Of a stretch of DNA of 64,000 nucleotides, positions 28,053 through 36,144 are shown piece after piece. The position numbers and the translations under genes are program-made. The stretch is from Streptomyces indicus (GTDB lineage Bacteria > Actinomycetota > Actinomycetes > Streptomycetales > Streptomycetaceae). The stretch spans positions 153,352 to 217,351 of the forward strand of contig NZ_FNFF01000015.1 of NCBI RefSeq assembly GCF_900100315.1. Reading direction: 5' to 3'. The notes beneath the pieces were generated by a model that had not been told where the DNA came from, ran no database searches, and was given only the letters and a program-made list of their open reading frames with translations. Within the stretch, counting starts at the first letter, position 1. Each line of letters begins with the position of its first letter.

Positions 28053-29314
28053 GCCCACGCCAGGTGCTCCCGGTTGTGTGCGATCAGGCGGTCGGTGAGG
28101 CCCTCGGCGCGGTCGTACTGCCCGATCAGCGGGTGCGCGAGCAGCGCCTTGAACACCCGGTCGCGGCCGCCGCGCAGGGCGGCGTCCAGGGCCAGGTCCT
28201 CGTACGCGGTGACATGGGAGATCAGGCCCGAGTACAGCGGGTCCAGGGCCGGCACCTTCAGCGGTACGGCGCCCTCGCGGCCCACCTTCGCCTGCACCTC
28301 GATCACCGCGTCGTCCGGCAGGAAGGGGAGCGTGCCCTGGTTCAGCGTGTTGACCACCTGGTACGGGGATCCACCGCTGCCGAGCAGCGAGGCCGCGAGG
28401 TCCACGGCGGCCTCCGAGTAGAAGGCGCCGCCGCGCTTGGCAAGGAGCTCCGGCTTCTCGTCCAGTTGCGGATCGCCGTACATCTCCAGCAACTGCCGTT
28501 CCATCTCGGCCACTTCGGCCGCGCGGGACGGCTTGGTGCCCATCTCCCGTACGACCTCGTCGTGCGCATAGAAGTAGCGCAGGTAGTACGAGGGGACCAC
28601 GCCGAGCCGGTCGAGGACCGAGCGCGGCAGCTTCAGCATGTCCGCGAGCTCGTCGCCGCCCTCGGCGAGGATCCGCGGCAGCACGTCCTCGCCGTCGGGC
28701 CCGCCGATCCGTACCCCGAACTCCCAGGTGAGGTGGTTCAACCCCACGTGGTCCAGGTGCACTTGGGAGGGCGCCACGCCCATGGCCGCGGCCCAGCGGC
28801 GCTGGAAGCCGATGGCCACGTTGCACAGGCCGACCGCCTTGTGCCCGGCCTGGAGCAGCGCGCGGGTCACGATGCCCACCGGGTTGGTGAAGTCGATGAT
28901 CCATGCGTCCGGGTTGGTGCGGCGCACGCGCTCGGCGATGTCGAGCACGACCGGGACGGTGCGCAGGGCCTTCGCGAGGCCGCCCGCGCCGGTGGTCTCC
29001 TGGCCGACGCAGCCGCACTCCAGCGGCCAGGTCTCGTCCTGGTTGCGGGCCGCCTGCCCGCCCACACGCAGCTGGAGCAGCACCGCGTCGGCGCCCTCGA
29101 CGCCCGCGTCCAGGTCGGAGGTGGTGACGATGCGGCCGGGGTGGCCGAGCTTGGCGAAGATCCGGCGGGCGAGGCCGCCGACCAGCTCCAGGCGCTCGGC
29201 CGCCGGGTCGACGAGCACGAGCTCCTCGATCGGCAGGACCTCCCTCAAGCGGGCGAATCCATCGATGAGTTCGGGGGTGTACGTGGAACCGCCCCCCACT
29301 ACTGCGAGCTTCAC
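28049..29314 (-). CDS. csnH: GH4 family 6-phospho-beta-glucosidase-type glycosidase (CsnH)
   Basis: A 421-residue NAD- and metal-dependent glycosidase. The Rossmann loop is KLAVVGGGSTYTPELI near residues 2-17. IIDFTNPVGIVT, then the metal-ligand cysteine in GLCNVAIGF and the histidine in GLNHLTW, match the GH4 active site. This family uses a redox-elimination mechanism, normally on 6-phospho-sugars or on amino-sugar glycosides. The GTG start has AAAGG nine bases upstream and follows the permease stop by five bases. In the csn context it should split an imported chitosan oligosaccharide or its phosphorylated form before or after the CsnK kinase acts. Confidence 0.9.
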   Translation of the reverse strand: MKLAVVGGGSTYTPELIDGFARLREVLPIEELVLVDPAAERLELVGGLARRIFAKLGHPGRIVTTSDLDAGVEGADAVLLQLRVGGQAARNQDETWPLECGCVGQETTGAGGLAKALRTVPVVLDIAERVRRTNPDAWIIDFTNPVGIVTRALLQAGHKAVGLCNVAIGFQRRWAAAMGVAPSQVHLDHVGLNHLTWEFGVRIGGPDGEDVLPRILAEGGDELADMLKLPRSVLDRLGVVPSYYLRYFYAHDEVVREMGTKPSRAAEVAEMERQLLEMYGDPQLDEKPELLAKRGGAFYSEAAVDLAASLLGSGGSPYQVVNTLNQGTLPFLPDDAVIEVQAKVGREGAVPLKVPALDPLYSGLISHVTAYEDLALDAALRGGRDRVFKALLAHPLIGQYDRAEGLTDRLIAHNREHLAWA

Positions 29315-29319
29315 GGTGC

Positions 29320-30255
29320 TCAGCCTTTCACTCCGGTCAGGGTGACGCCTTCGACGAATGCCTTCTGGGCGAAGAAGAAGACGGCGATCACGGGGGCCAT
29401 GACGAGAACGGTCGCGGCCATGGTCAGGTTCCAGTCCGTCTGATGGGCTCCCTTGAAGGATTCGAGGCCGTAACTCAGCGTCCAGGCCGCCGGGTTCTCG
29501 GACGCGTAGATCTGCGGCCCGAAGTAGTCGTTCCAGCAGTAGAAGAAGTGGAACAGCGCGGACGCGGCGATCGCGGGCCGGCACATGGGCACCACGACCC
29601 GGATCAGCGTCCTGAACTCCCCGCAGCCGTCGATCTTCGCGGCCTCCGTGTACTCCTTCGGGATCGTCAGGAGGAACTGGCGGAGCAGGAAGATCGTGAA
29701 CGCGTTGCCGAAGGCGAACGGGATGATCAGCGGCCACAGCGTGCCCGCCAGGTCCATCTGCTTGGCCCAGAACAGGTACATGGGCACGATGACCACCTGC
29801 GGCGGCAGCATCATCGCCGCGATGACCACCATCATCATCACGTTGCGCCCGCGGAAGCGGAACTTCGCCAGGGCGTACGCGACCGGCAGGCTGGAGCCGA
29901 CCGCGAGCACCGTGCCGAGGCCCGCGTAGAGCAGGGTGTTCTTCCACCAGGTCAGGAACCCGGGGGTGTCCCAGACCGTACCGAAGTTGCCCCACTCCCA
30001 GGTCTTCGGCCACAGGGCGCGGGTCAGCGCCTGGTCGTCGCTCATCACCGCGGTGAGGAACACGAAGACGAAGGGCAGCACGAAGAAGAGCGCGGCCGCG
30101 AGGGCCAGCGAGTGGACGGCGATCCACTCGAGTGCCGCTTTCCGCTTGGCTTTACGGGAGTCGGCGGTGCGGGGCGCGGAGGTGCTGGCGGGCAGCTCGC
30201 CCGTCCGTACGGGCGTCGTCCGTGCCGACCGGCTTGTCTGTGTCGTCTCGGTCAT
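29320..30255 (-). CDS. csnG: Sugar ABC transporter permease, MalG type (CsnG)
   Basis: A 311-residue inner-membrane permease with six predicted helices after a 45-residue charged, Thr/Ser-rich cytoplasmic extension. The EAA loop EYTEAAKIDGCGEFRTLIRV, which docks the ATPase, is intact near residues 205-224. It forms the import channel with the permease encoded just upstream; five bases separate it from that stop. No ATPase gene is present in the operon. This is normal for Streptomyces sugar importers, which share the multi-operon ATPase MsiK encoded elsewhere. Confidence 0.9.
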   Translation of the reverse strand: MTETTQTSRSARTTPVRTGELPASTSAPRTADSRKAKRKAALEWIAVHSLALAAALFFVLPFVFVFLTAVMSDDQALTRALWPKTWEWGNFGTVWDTPGFLTWWKNTLLYAGLGTVLAVGSSLPVAYALAKFRFRGRNVMMMVVIAAMMLPPQVVIVPMYLFWAKQMDLAGTLWPLIIPFAFGNAFTIFLLRQFLLTIPKEYTEAAKIDGCGEFRTLIRVVVPMCRPAIAASALFHFFYCWNDYFGPQIYASENPAAWTLSYGLESFKGAHQTDWNLTMAATVLVMAPVIAVFFFAQKAFVEGVTLTGVKG

Positions 30256-30259
30256 GTGC

Positions 30260-31207
30260 TCAGTCCTCCGCCGACATGAAGCCGCTGCGGCGGCGCATCA
30301 GGAACGCCGTGAACACCATGGCGAGCGCGAACAGGACGAGCGCGACCACGCACGCGGCGCCGGTGTCGAAGCGCTGGAAGCCGAGGTTGTAGACCACCTG
30401 CGGCACGGTGAGCGTGGACTTGTCCGGGTAGCCGGGCTCGAACTGCTGGCCCGAGCCGCCGATCACCCCGCTCGCCACCTTCGCCGCCACCAGCGGCTCG
30501 GTGTAGTACTGCATCGTCGCGATCACGCCGGTGACCACCGCGAACAGGATGATCGGCGAGATGTTCGGCAGGGTCACGAAGCGGAACCGTTGCCAGGCGT
30601 TCGCGCCGTCCAGCTCGGCCGCCTCGTACTGCTCCTTGGGCACGTCGAGCAGCGAGGCCATGAAGATGACCATGAGGTCACCGATGCACCACAGCGCCAG
30701 GATGGTCAGCGAGGGCTTGGACCAGCTCGCGTCGTTGAACCACTGCGGCCCCTCGATCCCGACCTTCTCCAGAAGGTGGTTGACCGGTCCCGTCCCCGGG
30801 TTGAGCAGGAACACGAAGGACACGCTCGCCGCGACGGGCGGGGCGAGGAACGGCAGGTAGAAGAGGGTGCGGAAGACTCCCGCGCCCTTCTTGATCTTCG
30901 TGATCAGGAGGCCGATGCCGAGTCCGAACAGCACCCGCATGGTCACCATCACCAGGACCAGCCACAGGGTGTTGGAGAGGGCCGGCCAGAAGTGCGGGTT
31001 GTCCCGGAAGACGTACAGCCAGTTCTTCAGGCCCACGTACGTCGGGGCCGTGAAGCCGTCGTACTTCATGAAGGAGAAGTAGACGGTGGAGAGCAGCGGA
31101 TAGAGGAAGAAGACCGACAGGCCGATCAGCCAGGGGGAGAGGAAACCGAGGGTGCGAAGCGCCGACCGGCGGCGCTTCGCCCTCAGCCCGTACGGGACGG
31201 TGCTCAT
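30260..31207 (-). CDS. csnF: Sugar ABC transporter permease, MalF type (CsnF)
   Basis: A 315-residue permease with six helices, starting with LSPWLIGLSVFFLYPLLST at about 30-48, and the EAA loop EQYEAAELDGANAWQRFRFV near 205. The ATG at 31207 was chosen because the longer frame runs back through the binding-protein gene; it begins five bases after that stop. It partners the following permease to import an oligosaccharide. Confidence 0.9.
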   Translation of the reverse strand: MSTVPYGLRAKRRRSALRTLGFLSPWLIGLSVFFLYPLLSTVYFSFMKYDGFTAPTYVGLKNWLYVFRDNPHFWPALSNTLWLVLVMVTMRVLFGLGIGLLITKIKKGAGVFRTLFYLPFLAPPVAASVSFVFLLNPGTGPVNHLLEKVGIEGPQWFNDASWSKPSLTILALWCIGDLMVIFMASLLDVPKEQYEAAELDGANAWQRFRFVTLPNISPIILFAVVTGVIATMQYYTEPLVAAKVASGVIGGSGQQFEPGYPDKSTLTVPQVVYNLGFQRFDTGAACVVALVLFALAMVFTAFLMRRRSGFMSAED

Positions 31208-31212
31208 CTGTC

Positions 31213-32544
31213 TCAGCCGGCCTGCTCGTTGTCCTTGTCGACCTGCTCGTCGTTCTTCTTCAGCAGGGCGTCGAGGTCCTTCTCCTTGCCGTTCTCGTAC
31301 TTCTGGGCGCTGTCCTGGAGCGTGAGCAGGAAGGCGCCGCCGTTGACGGACGAGGGGGCGTGCGAGGACTTGGGGTGCTGGGCGATGTCGACGAACGTGC
31401 GGTAGACCGGGTCGTCGTTCAGCTTCGGCGAGTTGAGGGCCGCCACCGTCGAGGGCACGTTGTGGATCGCGTTGGCGAAGGAGACCACGGCCTCGGTGTC
31501 CGTGGACAGGTACTTCACCAGCTCCCAAGCGGCGTTCTTCTTGGGGGAGTTGTTGGCGATGCCGAGGATCGTGCCGGACAGGTAGCCCTTGCCGTAGTCG
31601 GCGACCTGGTCGTCCGGCACGGGCAGCGGGGCCGCGCCGATCTCGAAGTCGAGGCCCGCGTCGGCGGCCATCTTGCCGCGCCACTCGCCGTCCAGCTGCA
31701 TGGCCACCTGGCCGGTGTGGAAGGGGTGCTTGGGGCCCCACTCGTCGCCGAGCGAGGTGCGGAACTTGTTCAGCTTCTGGAACCCGCCGAGCTCGTCGAC
31801 GAGGTTCTTCTGCCACTTCAGCATGTTCTTGACCGCCGGGTCCTTGGCGGTGTTCGACTTGCCGTTCCCGTCGAGGTACTGGACGCCGAACGCGTTGCCG
31901 TAGTGCTCCACCGTGGTCTCGTAGCCGAGGTAGTTGGGCATGAAGCCCAGCCGCTCGAAGGTGTCGCCCTTGGGCTTGGTGAGCTTCTTGACCACCTTGT
32001 CGAACTCGGAGAACGTCTTCGGCGGCTCGGTGATCCCCGCCTCCTTGAACGCGTCCTTGTTGTAGTAGAGGCCGTACGCGTCACCGAGCAGCGGCACCGT
32101 GCAGCGCTTGCCCTCGTGCTCGGTGTACTTCGCCATCGAGGGCACGAACACCTTCGCCGGGTCGATCTTCGCCTTGTCGAGGAAGGGCTTCAGGTCGGCC
32201 AGCGCGTTCGAGGTGCAGAAGCGGCCCATGTTGTCCGTGGTGAAGGAGGAGACCACGTCCGGGCTGTTCGAACCGCCCGTGCGCAGCGCCTGGTTGAGCT
32301 TGTCGTCGGTCACCCCCTTGACGATCTTCACCTTGATGTTGGGGTGCTTCTTCTCGAAGGACTTGATGTTCTCCTCGATCGCCTTGACCTCGCTGGGCGC
32401 GGACCAGCCGTGCCAGAAGGTCAGCGTGGTCTTGGCGTCGGGGTCGTCGTTCGCCCCGCTGTCGGAGGAGCCGACGCAGGCGGAGGCGAGCAGGGATATC
32501 GAGGCGGCCGCTACGACAGCGGTCAGCACACGGTTTCTGGGCAT
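31213..32544 (-). CDS. csnE: Sugar-binding lipoprotein of ABC importer (CsnE)
   Basis: A 443-residue extracellular solute-binding protein, family 1. The signal peptide ends in the lipobox LLASAC with Cys23 as the lipid-modified residue. The mature domain starts at TTLTFWHGWSAPSEVKAIE and has the usual aromatic-rich sugar site (WHGW, LYYNKDAF, MQLDGEWRG). It delivers substrate to the two permeases below. It starts 62 bases after the regulator stop with no obvious promoter in the gap, so the regulator and transporter genes are probably co-transcribed. Confidence 0.92.
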   Translation of the reverse strand: MPRNRVLTAVVAAASISLLASACVGSSDSGANDDPDAKTTLTFWHGWSAPSEVKAIEENIKSFEKKHPNIKVKIVKGVTDDKLNQALRTGGSNSPDVVSSFTTDNMGRFCTSNALADLKPFLDKAKIDPAKVFVPSMAKYTEHEGKRCTVPLLGDAYGLYYNKDAFKEAGITEPPKTFSEFDKVVKKLTKPKGDTFERLGFMPNYLGYETTVEHYGNAFGVQYLDGNGKSNTAKDPAVKNMLKWQKNLVDELGGFQKLNKFRTSLGDEWGPKHPFHTGQVAMQLDGEWRGKMAADAGLDFEIGAAPLPVPDDQVADYGKGYLSGTILGIANNSPKKNAAWELVKYLSTDTEAVVSFANAIHNVPSTVAALNSPKLNDDPVYRTFVDIAQHPKSSHAPSSVNGGAFLLTLQDSAQKYENGKEKDLDALLKKNDEQVDKDNEQAG

Positions 32545-32605
32545 GACGGGGTCTCCCTTGGCAGGGCTGAGCCGGGTGAAGGGTGGGTCGTGGTGCGGTG
32601 CTGGG

Positions 32606-33820
32606 TCAGCGAGAGGTGTCGAAGACCTCGTCGCGGGTGTCGGCGAGCGCGCTCTCCAACGCGCCGCGCAGGACGGGGAGTTGCTGCACCTCGCCGAGCA
32701 CGAGCTTGGGCCGGGCGGCGGCCAGCTCGGCGAGCTCGTCCTGGATCAGCGTGCGCAGCGGCTCACCGCCGGCGGTGAGCACTCCGCCGGACAGGACGAC
32801 GAGTTCGGGGTCGAGCACCGAGACCACCGAGGACAGACCGGTCGCGAGCCGCTGCGCGGTCTGCCGCAGCAGCTCCGCGTACCGCTCGTCGCCGCTGCCG
32901 CCCTCGGCGGCGTGCCGCAGGAGTCCGGCCGCGACCTCGGCGTACGGCGTCTCGGGGGTCTCGATGCCGAGGGTCTTGGCGATACGGGGCACCGCCTGCG
33001 CACCGGCCAGCTCCTGGTAGCCGCCGCTGCCGGTCTTGGTGACCTGGCGGACCACGGGTGTGCCGGGCACCTGGAGGAAGCCGACCTCGCCCGCGCCGCC
33101 GGTCCAGCCGCGGTGCAGCCGGCCGCCGATCACGAGCGCGGCACCGAGGCCGTCCTCGCTCCACAGGAGCACGAAGTCGCCGTGCTCGCGGGCGGCGCCG
33201 AGCCGCTGCTCGGCGATGGCCGCGAGGTTCACGTCGTTCTCGTACTCGACGGGCATCGGCAGCGCGGCCGCCAGCTCGTCGAGCAGCGTGGGGGAGTGCC
33301 AGCCCGGCAGGTGGCTGGCGTAGCGCAGGCGCCCGGTGTTGGGGTCGAAGGCGCCCGGGGTGCCGATCACGACGCGGTGCAGGTCGGGGCGGGCGAGCCC
33401 GGCGGCCTTCGCCGCGCCGTCCAGCGCGTCGAGCACCTGCCGTACGACGCTCTTGCCGGAACGGCCCGGGGTGCGCAGCTCGTACTCGCCGACGGTCGTC
33501 CCCGTGATGTCGGCGACGGCGGCGAGGATCCGCTCCGGGGTGACGTCGAGACCGGCCACGTGGGCCGCGCCCGCGTTGACCGCGTAGAGCTGGGCGCTGG
33601 GTCCTGGACGCCCCTCGCTCGTCCCGGTCTCCACGACCAGACCCGCCGCTTCGAGCCGGGCGAGCAGCTGGGATGCGGTGGGCTTGGACAGGCCGGTGAG
33701 CTTGCCGATCCTCGTACGGGACAAGGGGCCGTGGGCGAGCAGCAGATCGAGCGCGGCCCGGTCGTTCATGGCACGCAACACCTTGGGGGTACCGGGTGTC
33801 CCCGGCGGGTTTCCAGCCAT
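32606..33820 (-). CDS. csnR: ROK-family transcriptional repressor (CsnR)
   Basis: A 404-residue regulator. The N-terminal winged helix-turn-helix covers about residues 20-62 (SRTRIGKLTGLSKPTASQLLARL). The ROK sugar-binding domain follows, with GTPGAFDPNTGRLRY and NDVNLAAIAEQRLG. The cysteine-rich zinc motif of many ROK proteins is replaced by a cysteine-free KTGSGGYQELAG segment. The ATG has GAGGGAG upstream; a longer in-frame extension to 34153 crosses the operator and is rejected. It heads the csn operon, and the palindrome at 33877-33891 upstream of its own start is the expected operator, so it represses itself and the transporter genes until an amino-sugar ligand binds. Confidence 0.9.
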   Translation of the reverse strand: MAGNPPGTPGTPKVLRAMNDRAALDLLLAHGPLSRTRIGKLTGLSKPTASQLLARLEAAGLVVETGTSEGRPGPSAQLYAVNAGAAHVAGLDVTPERILAAVADITGTTVGEYELRTPGRSGKSVVRQVLDALDGAAKAAGLARPDLHRVVIGTPGAFDPNTGRLRYASHLPGWHSPTLLDELAAALPMPVEYENDVNLAAIAEQRLGAAREHGDFVLLWSEDGLGAALVIGGRLHRGWTGGAGEVGFLQVPGTPVVRQVTKTGSGGYQELAGAQAVPRIAKTLGIETPETPYAEVAAGLLRHAAEGGSGDERYAELLRQTAQRLATGLSSVVSVLDPELVVLSGGVLTAGGEPLRTLIQDELAELAAARPKLVLGEVQQLPVLRGALESALADTRDEVFDTSR

Positions 33821-33876
33821 GGTGCTCCCTCGCCCGGCCCTCCTCACGACGCGGGGAACGGTACCCGGCTGTCTGT

Positions 33877-33891
33877 TAGGAAGGTTTCCTA
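33877..33891. promoter_or_regulatory. ROK (CsnR) operator palindrome TAGGAA-GGT-TTCCTA
   Basis: Perfect 6-bp arms around a 3-base centre, 57 bases upstream of the csnR start. The pattern AGGAA-N3-TTCCT is the known type of Streptomyces ROK/CsnR-box. Read on the minus strand, the AT-rich palindrome (GATAGGAAAC) falls where a -10 element would be, so bound repressor would block the promoter. No second copy is seen before csnE. Confidence 0.8.
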
Positions 33892-34103
33892 TCGCTTGCG
33901 GCGAAGTTAGCAGCGGGGGGCTGGGGGCCGTCAAGGGTCGGTGCGAGGGCGGAAACCAAGTCGTTATCGGTCTCCGTAGCTGTGGGCAGTCGTGCCGCAG
34001 GGCGGCACGGGTGGGCACAGCGGCACCCCGCCGGACGGCACCTGATACACCTGCGCCGACCGACAGTTGGCCGGGGGTGTCAGGGGTGCAGCCCTCGCCG
34101 GGC

Positions 34104-34120
34104 TTGGGGCGGAGCCCCAA
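34104..34120 (-). terminator. Terminator downstream of the MscS gene
   Basis: TTGGGGC-GGA-GCCCCAA, a perfect 7-bp stem with a 3-base loop, 55 bases after the MscS stop. On the minus strand it is followed by a pyrimidine-rich stretch only upstream. This TTGGGGC...GCCCCAA hairpin is a form often seen after Streptomyces genes. Confidence 0.65.
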
Positions 34121-34174
34121 AAGAAGAAGGGCCTCTACCAGGAGGGGGCCCAAAGCACCGCAAGCGGCGAATCG

Positions 34175-35236
34175 CTACTTGGCCATATTCGGCGGCGGAG
34201 CCAACGGCGTAGCCGCCACCGACTGCGGAGACGTGGGCGAGGCATAAGCAGACGGCGCCGCAACCCCCGCCGCCGGATCGGGCCCGGCCGCCTCCTCGAC
34301 CGCCGGCGGCAGCCCGCCCACGATCCGGATCCCCGCCGCGTCGAACGCCCGCTTGATCCGCCAGCGCAGCTCGCGCTCCACCCCGAGCGCCTTGCCCGGC
34401 ATGGTCTTCGCGGAGACCCGTACGACCATCGAGTCCAGGTAGACGGCGTCGAGGCCGAGCACCTCGACCGGGCCCCACAGCCGCTCGTTCCAGGGCTCGT
34501 CCTTCGCCATCTCCTCGCCGACCTCGGTCAGCACGGCCTTCACCTTGTCGAGGTCCTCGTCCGGGCGGACCGTCACGTCGACCATCGCGGTGGCCCAGCC
34601 CTGCGACAGGTTCCCGATCCGCTTGACCTCGCCGTTGCGCACGTACCAGATCTCGCCGTTGTCCCCGCGCAGCTTCGTCACGCGCAGGCCGACCTCGATG
34701 ACCTCGCCGGAGGCCACGCCCGCGTCGATGGTGTCACCGACCCCGTACTGGTCCTCGATGATCATGAACACACCGGAGAGGAAGTCCGTCACCAGGTTGC
34801 GCGCACCGAAACCGAGTGCCACACCGGCCACACCGGCCGAGGCGAGCAGCGGCGCGAGGTCGATCTCGAACGCGCCGAGGACCATCAGCGCCGCGGTGCC
34901 GAGGATCAGGAAGGTCGCCATGGAGCGCAGCACGGAGCCGATGGCCTCGGAGCGCTGCCGGCGCCGCTCGGCGTTCACGAGCAGCCCGCCGAGCGCGGTG
35001 CCGTCCACCGCCTGGACGGTGCGGTTCATCCGTTCTATGAGCTTGGTGATCGCCTTGCGGACGAAGTGCCGCAGCACGATCGCGATCACGAGGATGAGCA
35101 GCACGCGCAGCCCGACGGACAGCCACGTCGACCAGTTCTCCTCGACCCAGCCGGCGGCGTTCTCCGCCTGCTCCTGGGCGTCCTGGATCGACGGCGGCGC
35201 GCTGGGACCGGCGGCCGCGAGAACGGACAACAACAC
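34175..35236 (-). CDS. Small-conductance mechanosensitive channel (MscS family)
   Basis: A 353-residue membrane channel that releases solutes on osmotic downshock. A first hydrophobic stretch (LLSVLAAAG) precedes helices at about residues 38-58 and 98-120. The pore helix follows: LLASAGVAGVALGFGARNLVTDFLSG, with the Ala/Gly-rich packing and the conserved GFGARNLV turn. The MscS beta domain (GDTIDAG...GLRVTKLRGDNGEIWYVRNGEV) and a mixed C-terminal domain come next, and the last 45 residues are a Pro/Ala-rich tail. I chose the GTG at 35236 because GGAGG lies nine bases upstream of it. The longest frame begins at 35311 without a ribosome binding site. It is monocistronic. Confidence 0.85.
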   Translation of the reverse strand: MLLSVLAAAGPSAPPSIQDAQEQAENAAGWVEENWSTWLSVGLRVLLILVIAIVLRHFVRKAITKLIERMNRTVQAVDGTALGGLLVNAERRRQRSEAIGSVLRSMATFLILGTAALMVLGAFEIDLAPLLASAGVAGVALGFGARNLVTDFLSGVFMIIEDQYGVGDTIDAGVASGEVIEVGLRVTKLRGDNGEIWYVRNGEVKRIGNLSQGWATAMVDVTVRPDEDLDKVKAVLTEVGEEMAKDEPWNERLWGPVEVLGLDAVYLDSMVVRVSAKTMPGKALGVERELRWRIKRAFDAAGIRIVGGLPPAVEEAAGPDPAAGVAAPSAYASPTSPQSVAATPLAPPPNMAK

Positions 35237-35379
35237 GGCAGGGACCTCCACGGTGTAGCGGTCTGCCCGCCGGACAGCGTCGGCGATGGTGCGCGGGCAG
35301 ACCAACCACACTAACGGGGCATTGTGCGTGGATCGTTGCCATGCGGGTGGGAGAGACGCTCCTCACCTGGGGATGTACA

Positions 35380-35399
35380 GAGTGTGGTCGAAAACACTC
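35380..35399. promoter_or_regulatory. Inverted repeat GAGTGT-N8-ACACTC between mscS and HNH genes
   Basis: Perfect 6-bp arms with an 8-base spacer, in the 270-base divergent region between the MscS and HNH genes, about 110 bases upstream of the HNH start. A second inverted repeat, GGCGCG-AGCCA-CGCGCC at 35468-35484, lies between it and the HNH ribosome binding site and could be a leader hairpin. Neither is assigned to a regulator. Confidence 0.35.
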
Positions 35400-35506
35400 C
35401 GAGCCCGTTACCGGGACATGGTGGCGCTTCGACCAGCCATGAGGGGAGACTGACTACAGATCGTCCCGGCGCGAGCCACGCGCCGCCGGCGTATTAGGAG
35501 GCATCG

Positions 35507-36043
35507 GTGCCGCATGTCCTGGTCCTCAACGCGTCGTACGAGCCGCTCGGCGTCGTACCGCTCCGCCGCGCTCTCGTCCTCGTCCTCGAGAACAAGGCCA
35601 TGTGCCTCGAGGAATCCGGCGCATTCCTGCACAGCGCGACCCGTACCATCCCGGCTCCCAGCGTCGTCCGGCTGAAGCGCTTCGTGCGGGTCCCTTACCG
35701 GGGGCCCGTTCCGCTCACCCGGCGCGCTCTCTTCGCCCGCGACGGCGGGCGCTGTGTCTACTGCGGTGGCGTCGCAACCAGCGTCGACCACGTGATCCCC
35801 AAGAGCCGGGGAGGCCGGCACGTCTGGGACAACGTGGTGGCGTCCTGCCGCCGCTGCAACCACGTCAAGGCGGACCGCCACCTGGTCGAGATCGGCTGGC
35901 GCCTGCGCCACAAACCGGCCCCGCCCACCGGTCTCGCCTGGCGCATCATCGGCACCGGGCATAGGGACCCGCGCTGGCTGCCGTACCTGCAGCCATATGG
36001 CGCGGACGATGCGATGGCCCGGATCGACGGCATCTCTGCCTGA
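35507..36043 (+). CDS. HNH endonuclease
   Basis: A 178-residue HNH nuclease of a conserved actinobacterial type. The N-terminal 75 residues (VLVLNASYEPLGVVPLRRAL and following) form a domain always found with this HNH. The nuclease has a zinc-binding CVYCGG, the catalytic His in SVDHVIPKSRGG, the Asn in VWDNVVASC and the second CRRCNHVKADR pair. It starts at a GTG five bases after a perfect AGGAGG. Its role is unknown: DNA repair and general nicking have been proposed for HNH domains, and nothing in the neighbourhood suggests a restriction or phage system. Confidence 0.92.
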   Translation: MPHVLVLNASYEPLGVVPLRRALVLVLENKAMCLEESGAFLHSATRTIPAPSVVRLKRFVRVPYRGPVPLTRRALFARDGGRCVYCGGVATSVDHVIPKSRGGRHVWDNVVASCRRCNHVKADRHLVEIGWRLRHKPAPPTGLAWRIIGTGHRDPRWLPYLQPYGADDAMARIDGISA

Positions 36044-36088
36044 TCTTTGATCCGGGTTTTTGTGTGCCCTTTTCTCTTCGGATACGGA

Positions 36089-36122
36089 GACGGGGTGCCG
36101 CCGTCGGTGGCGGCACCCCGTC
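36089..36122. terminator. Bidirectional terminator between HNH and FtsX permease genes
   Basis: A perfect 14-bp stem, GACGGGGTGCCGCC with GGCGGCACCCCGTC, and a 6-base loop. It lies between convergent genes ending at 36043 and 36145. Confidence 0.9.
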
Positions 36123-36144
36123 CGTGTTCCCCCCTCGGGTGAGG

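Larger units (their letters stand above)
33821..34174. other. 354-base intergenic region between csnR and mscS
   Basis: It contains the csnR promoter and operator at its left end and, at its right end, the terminator of the MscS gene. The 190 bases in between hold no open frame with coding character and no repeats that I can see. Confidence 0.6.

Noticed and set aside
35507..36043. HNH gene as part of a restriction or defence system
   Set aside because: No methyltransferase, helicase or other defence gene is next to it, and the protein is the common stand-alone actinobacterial HNH type.
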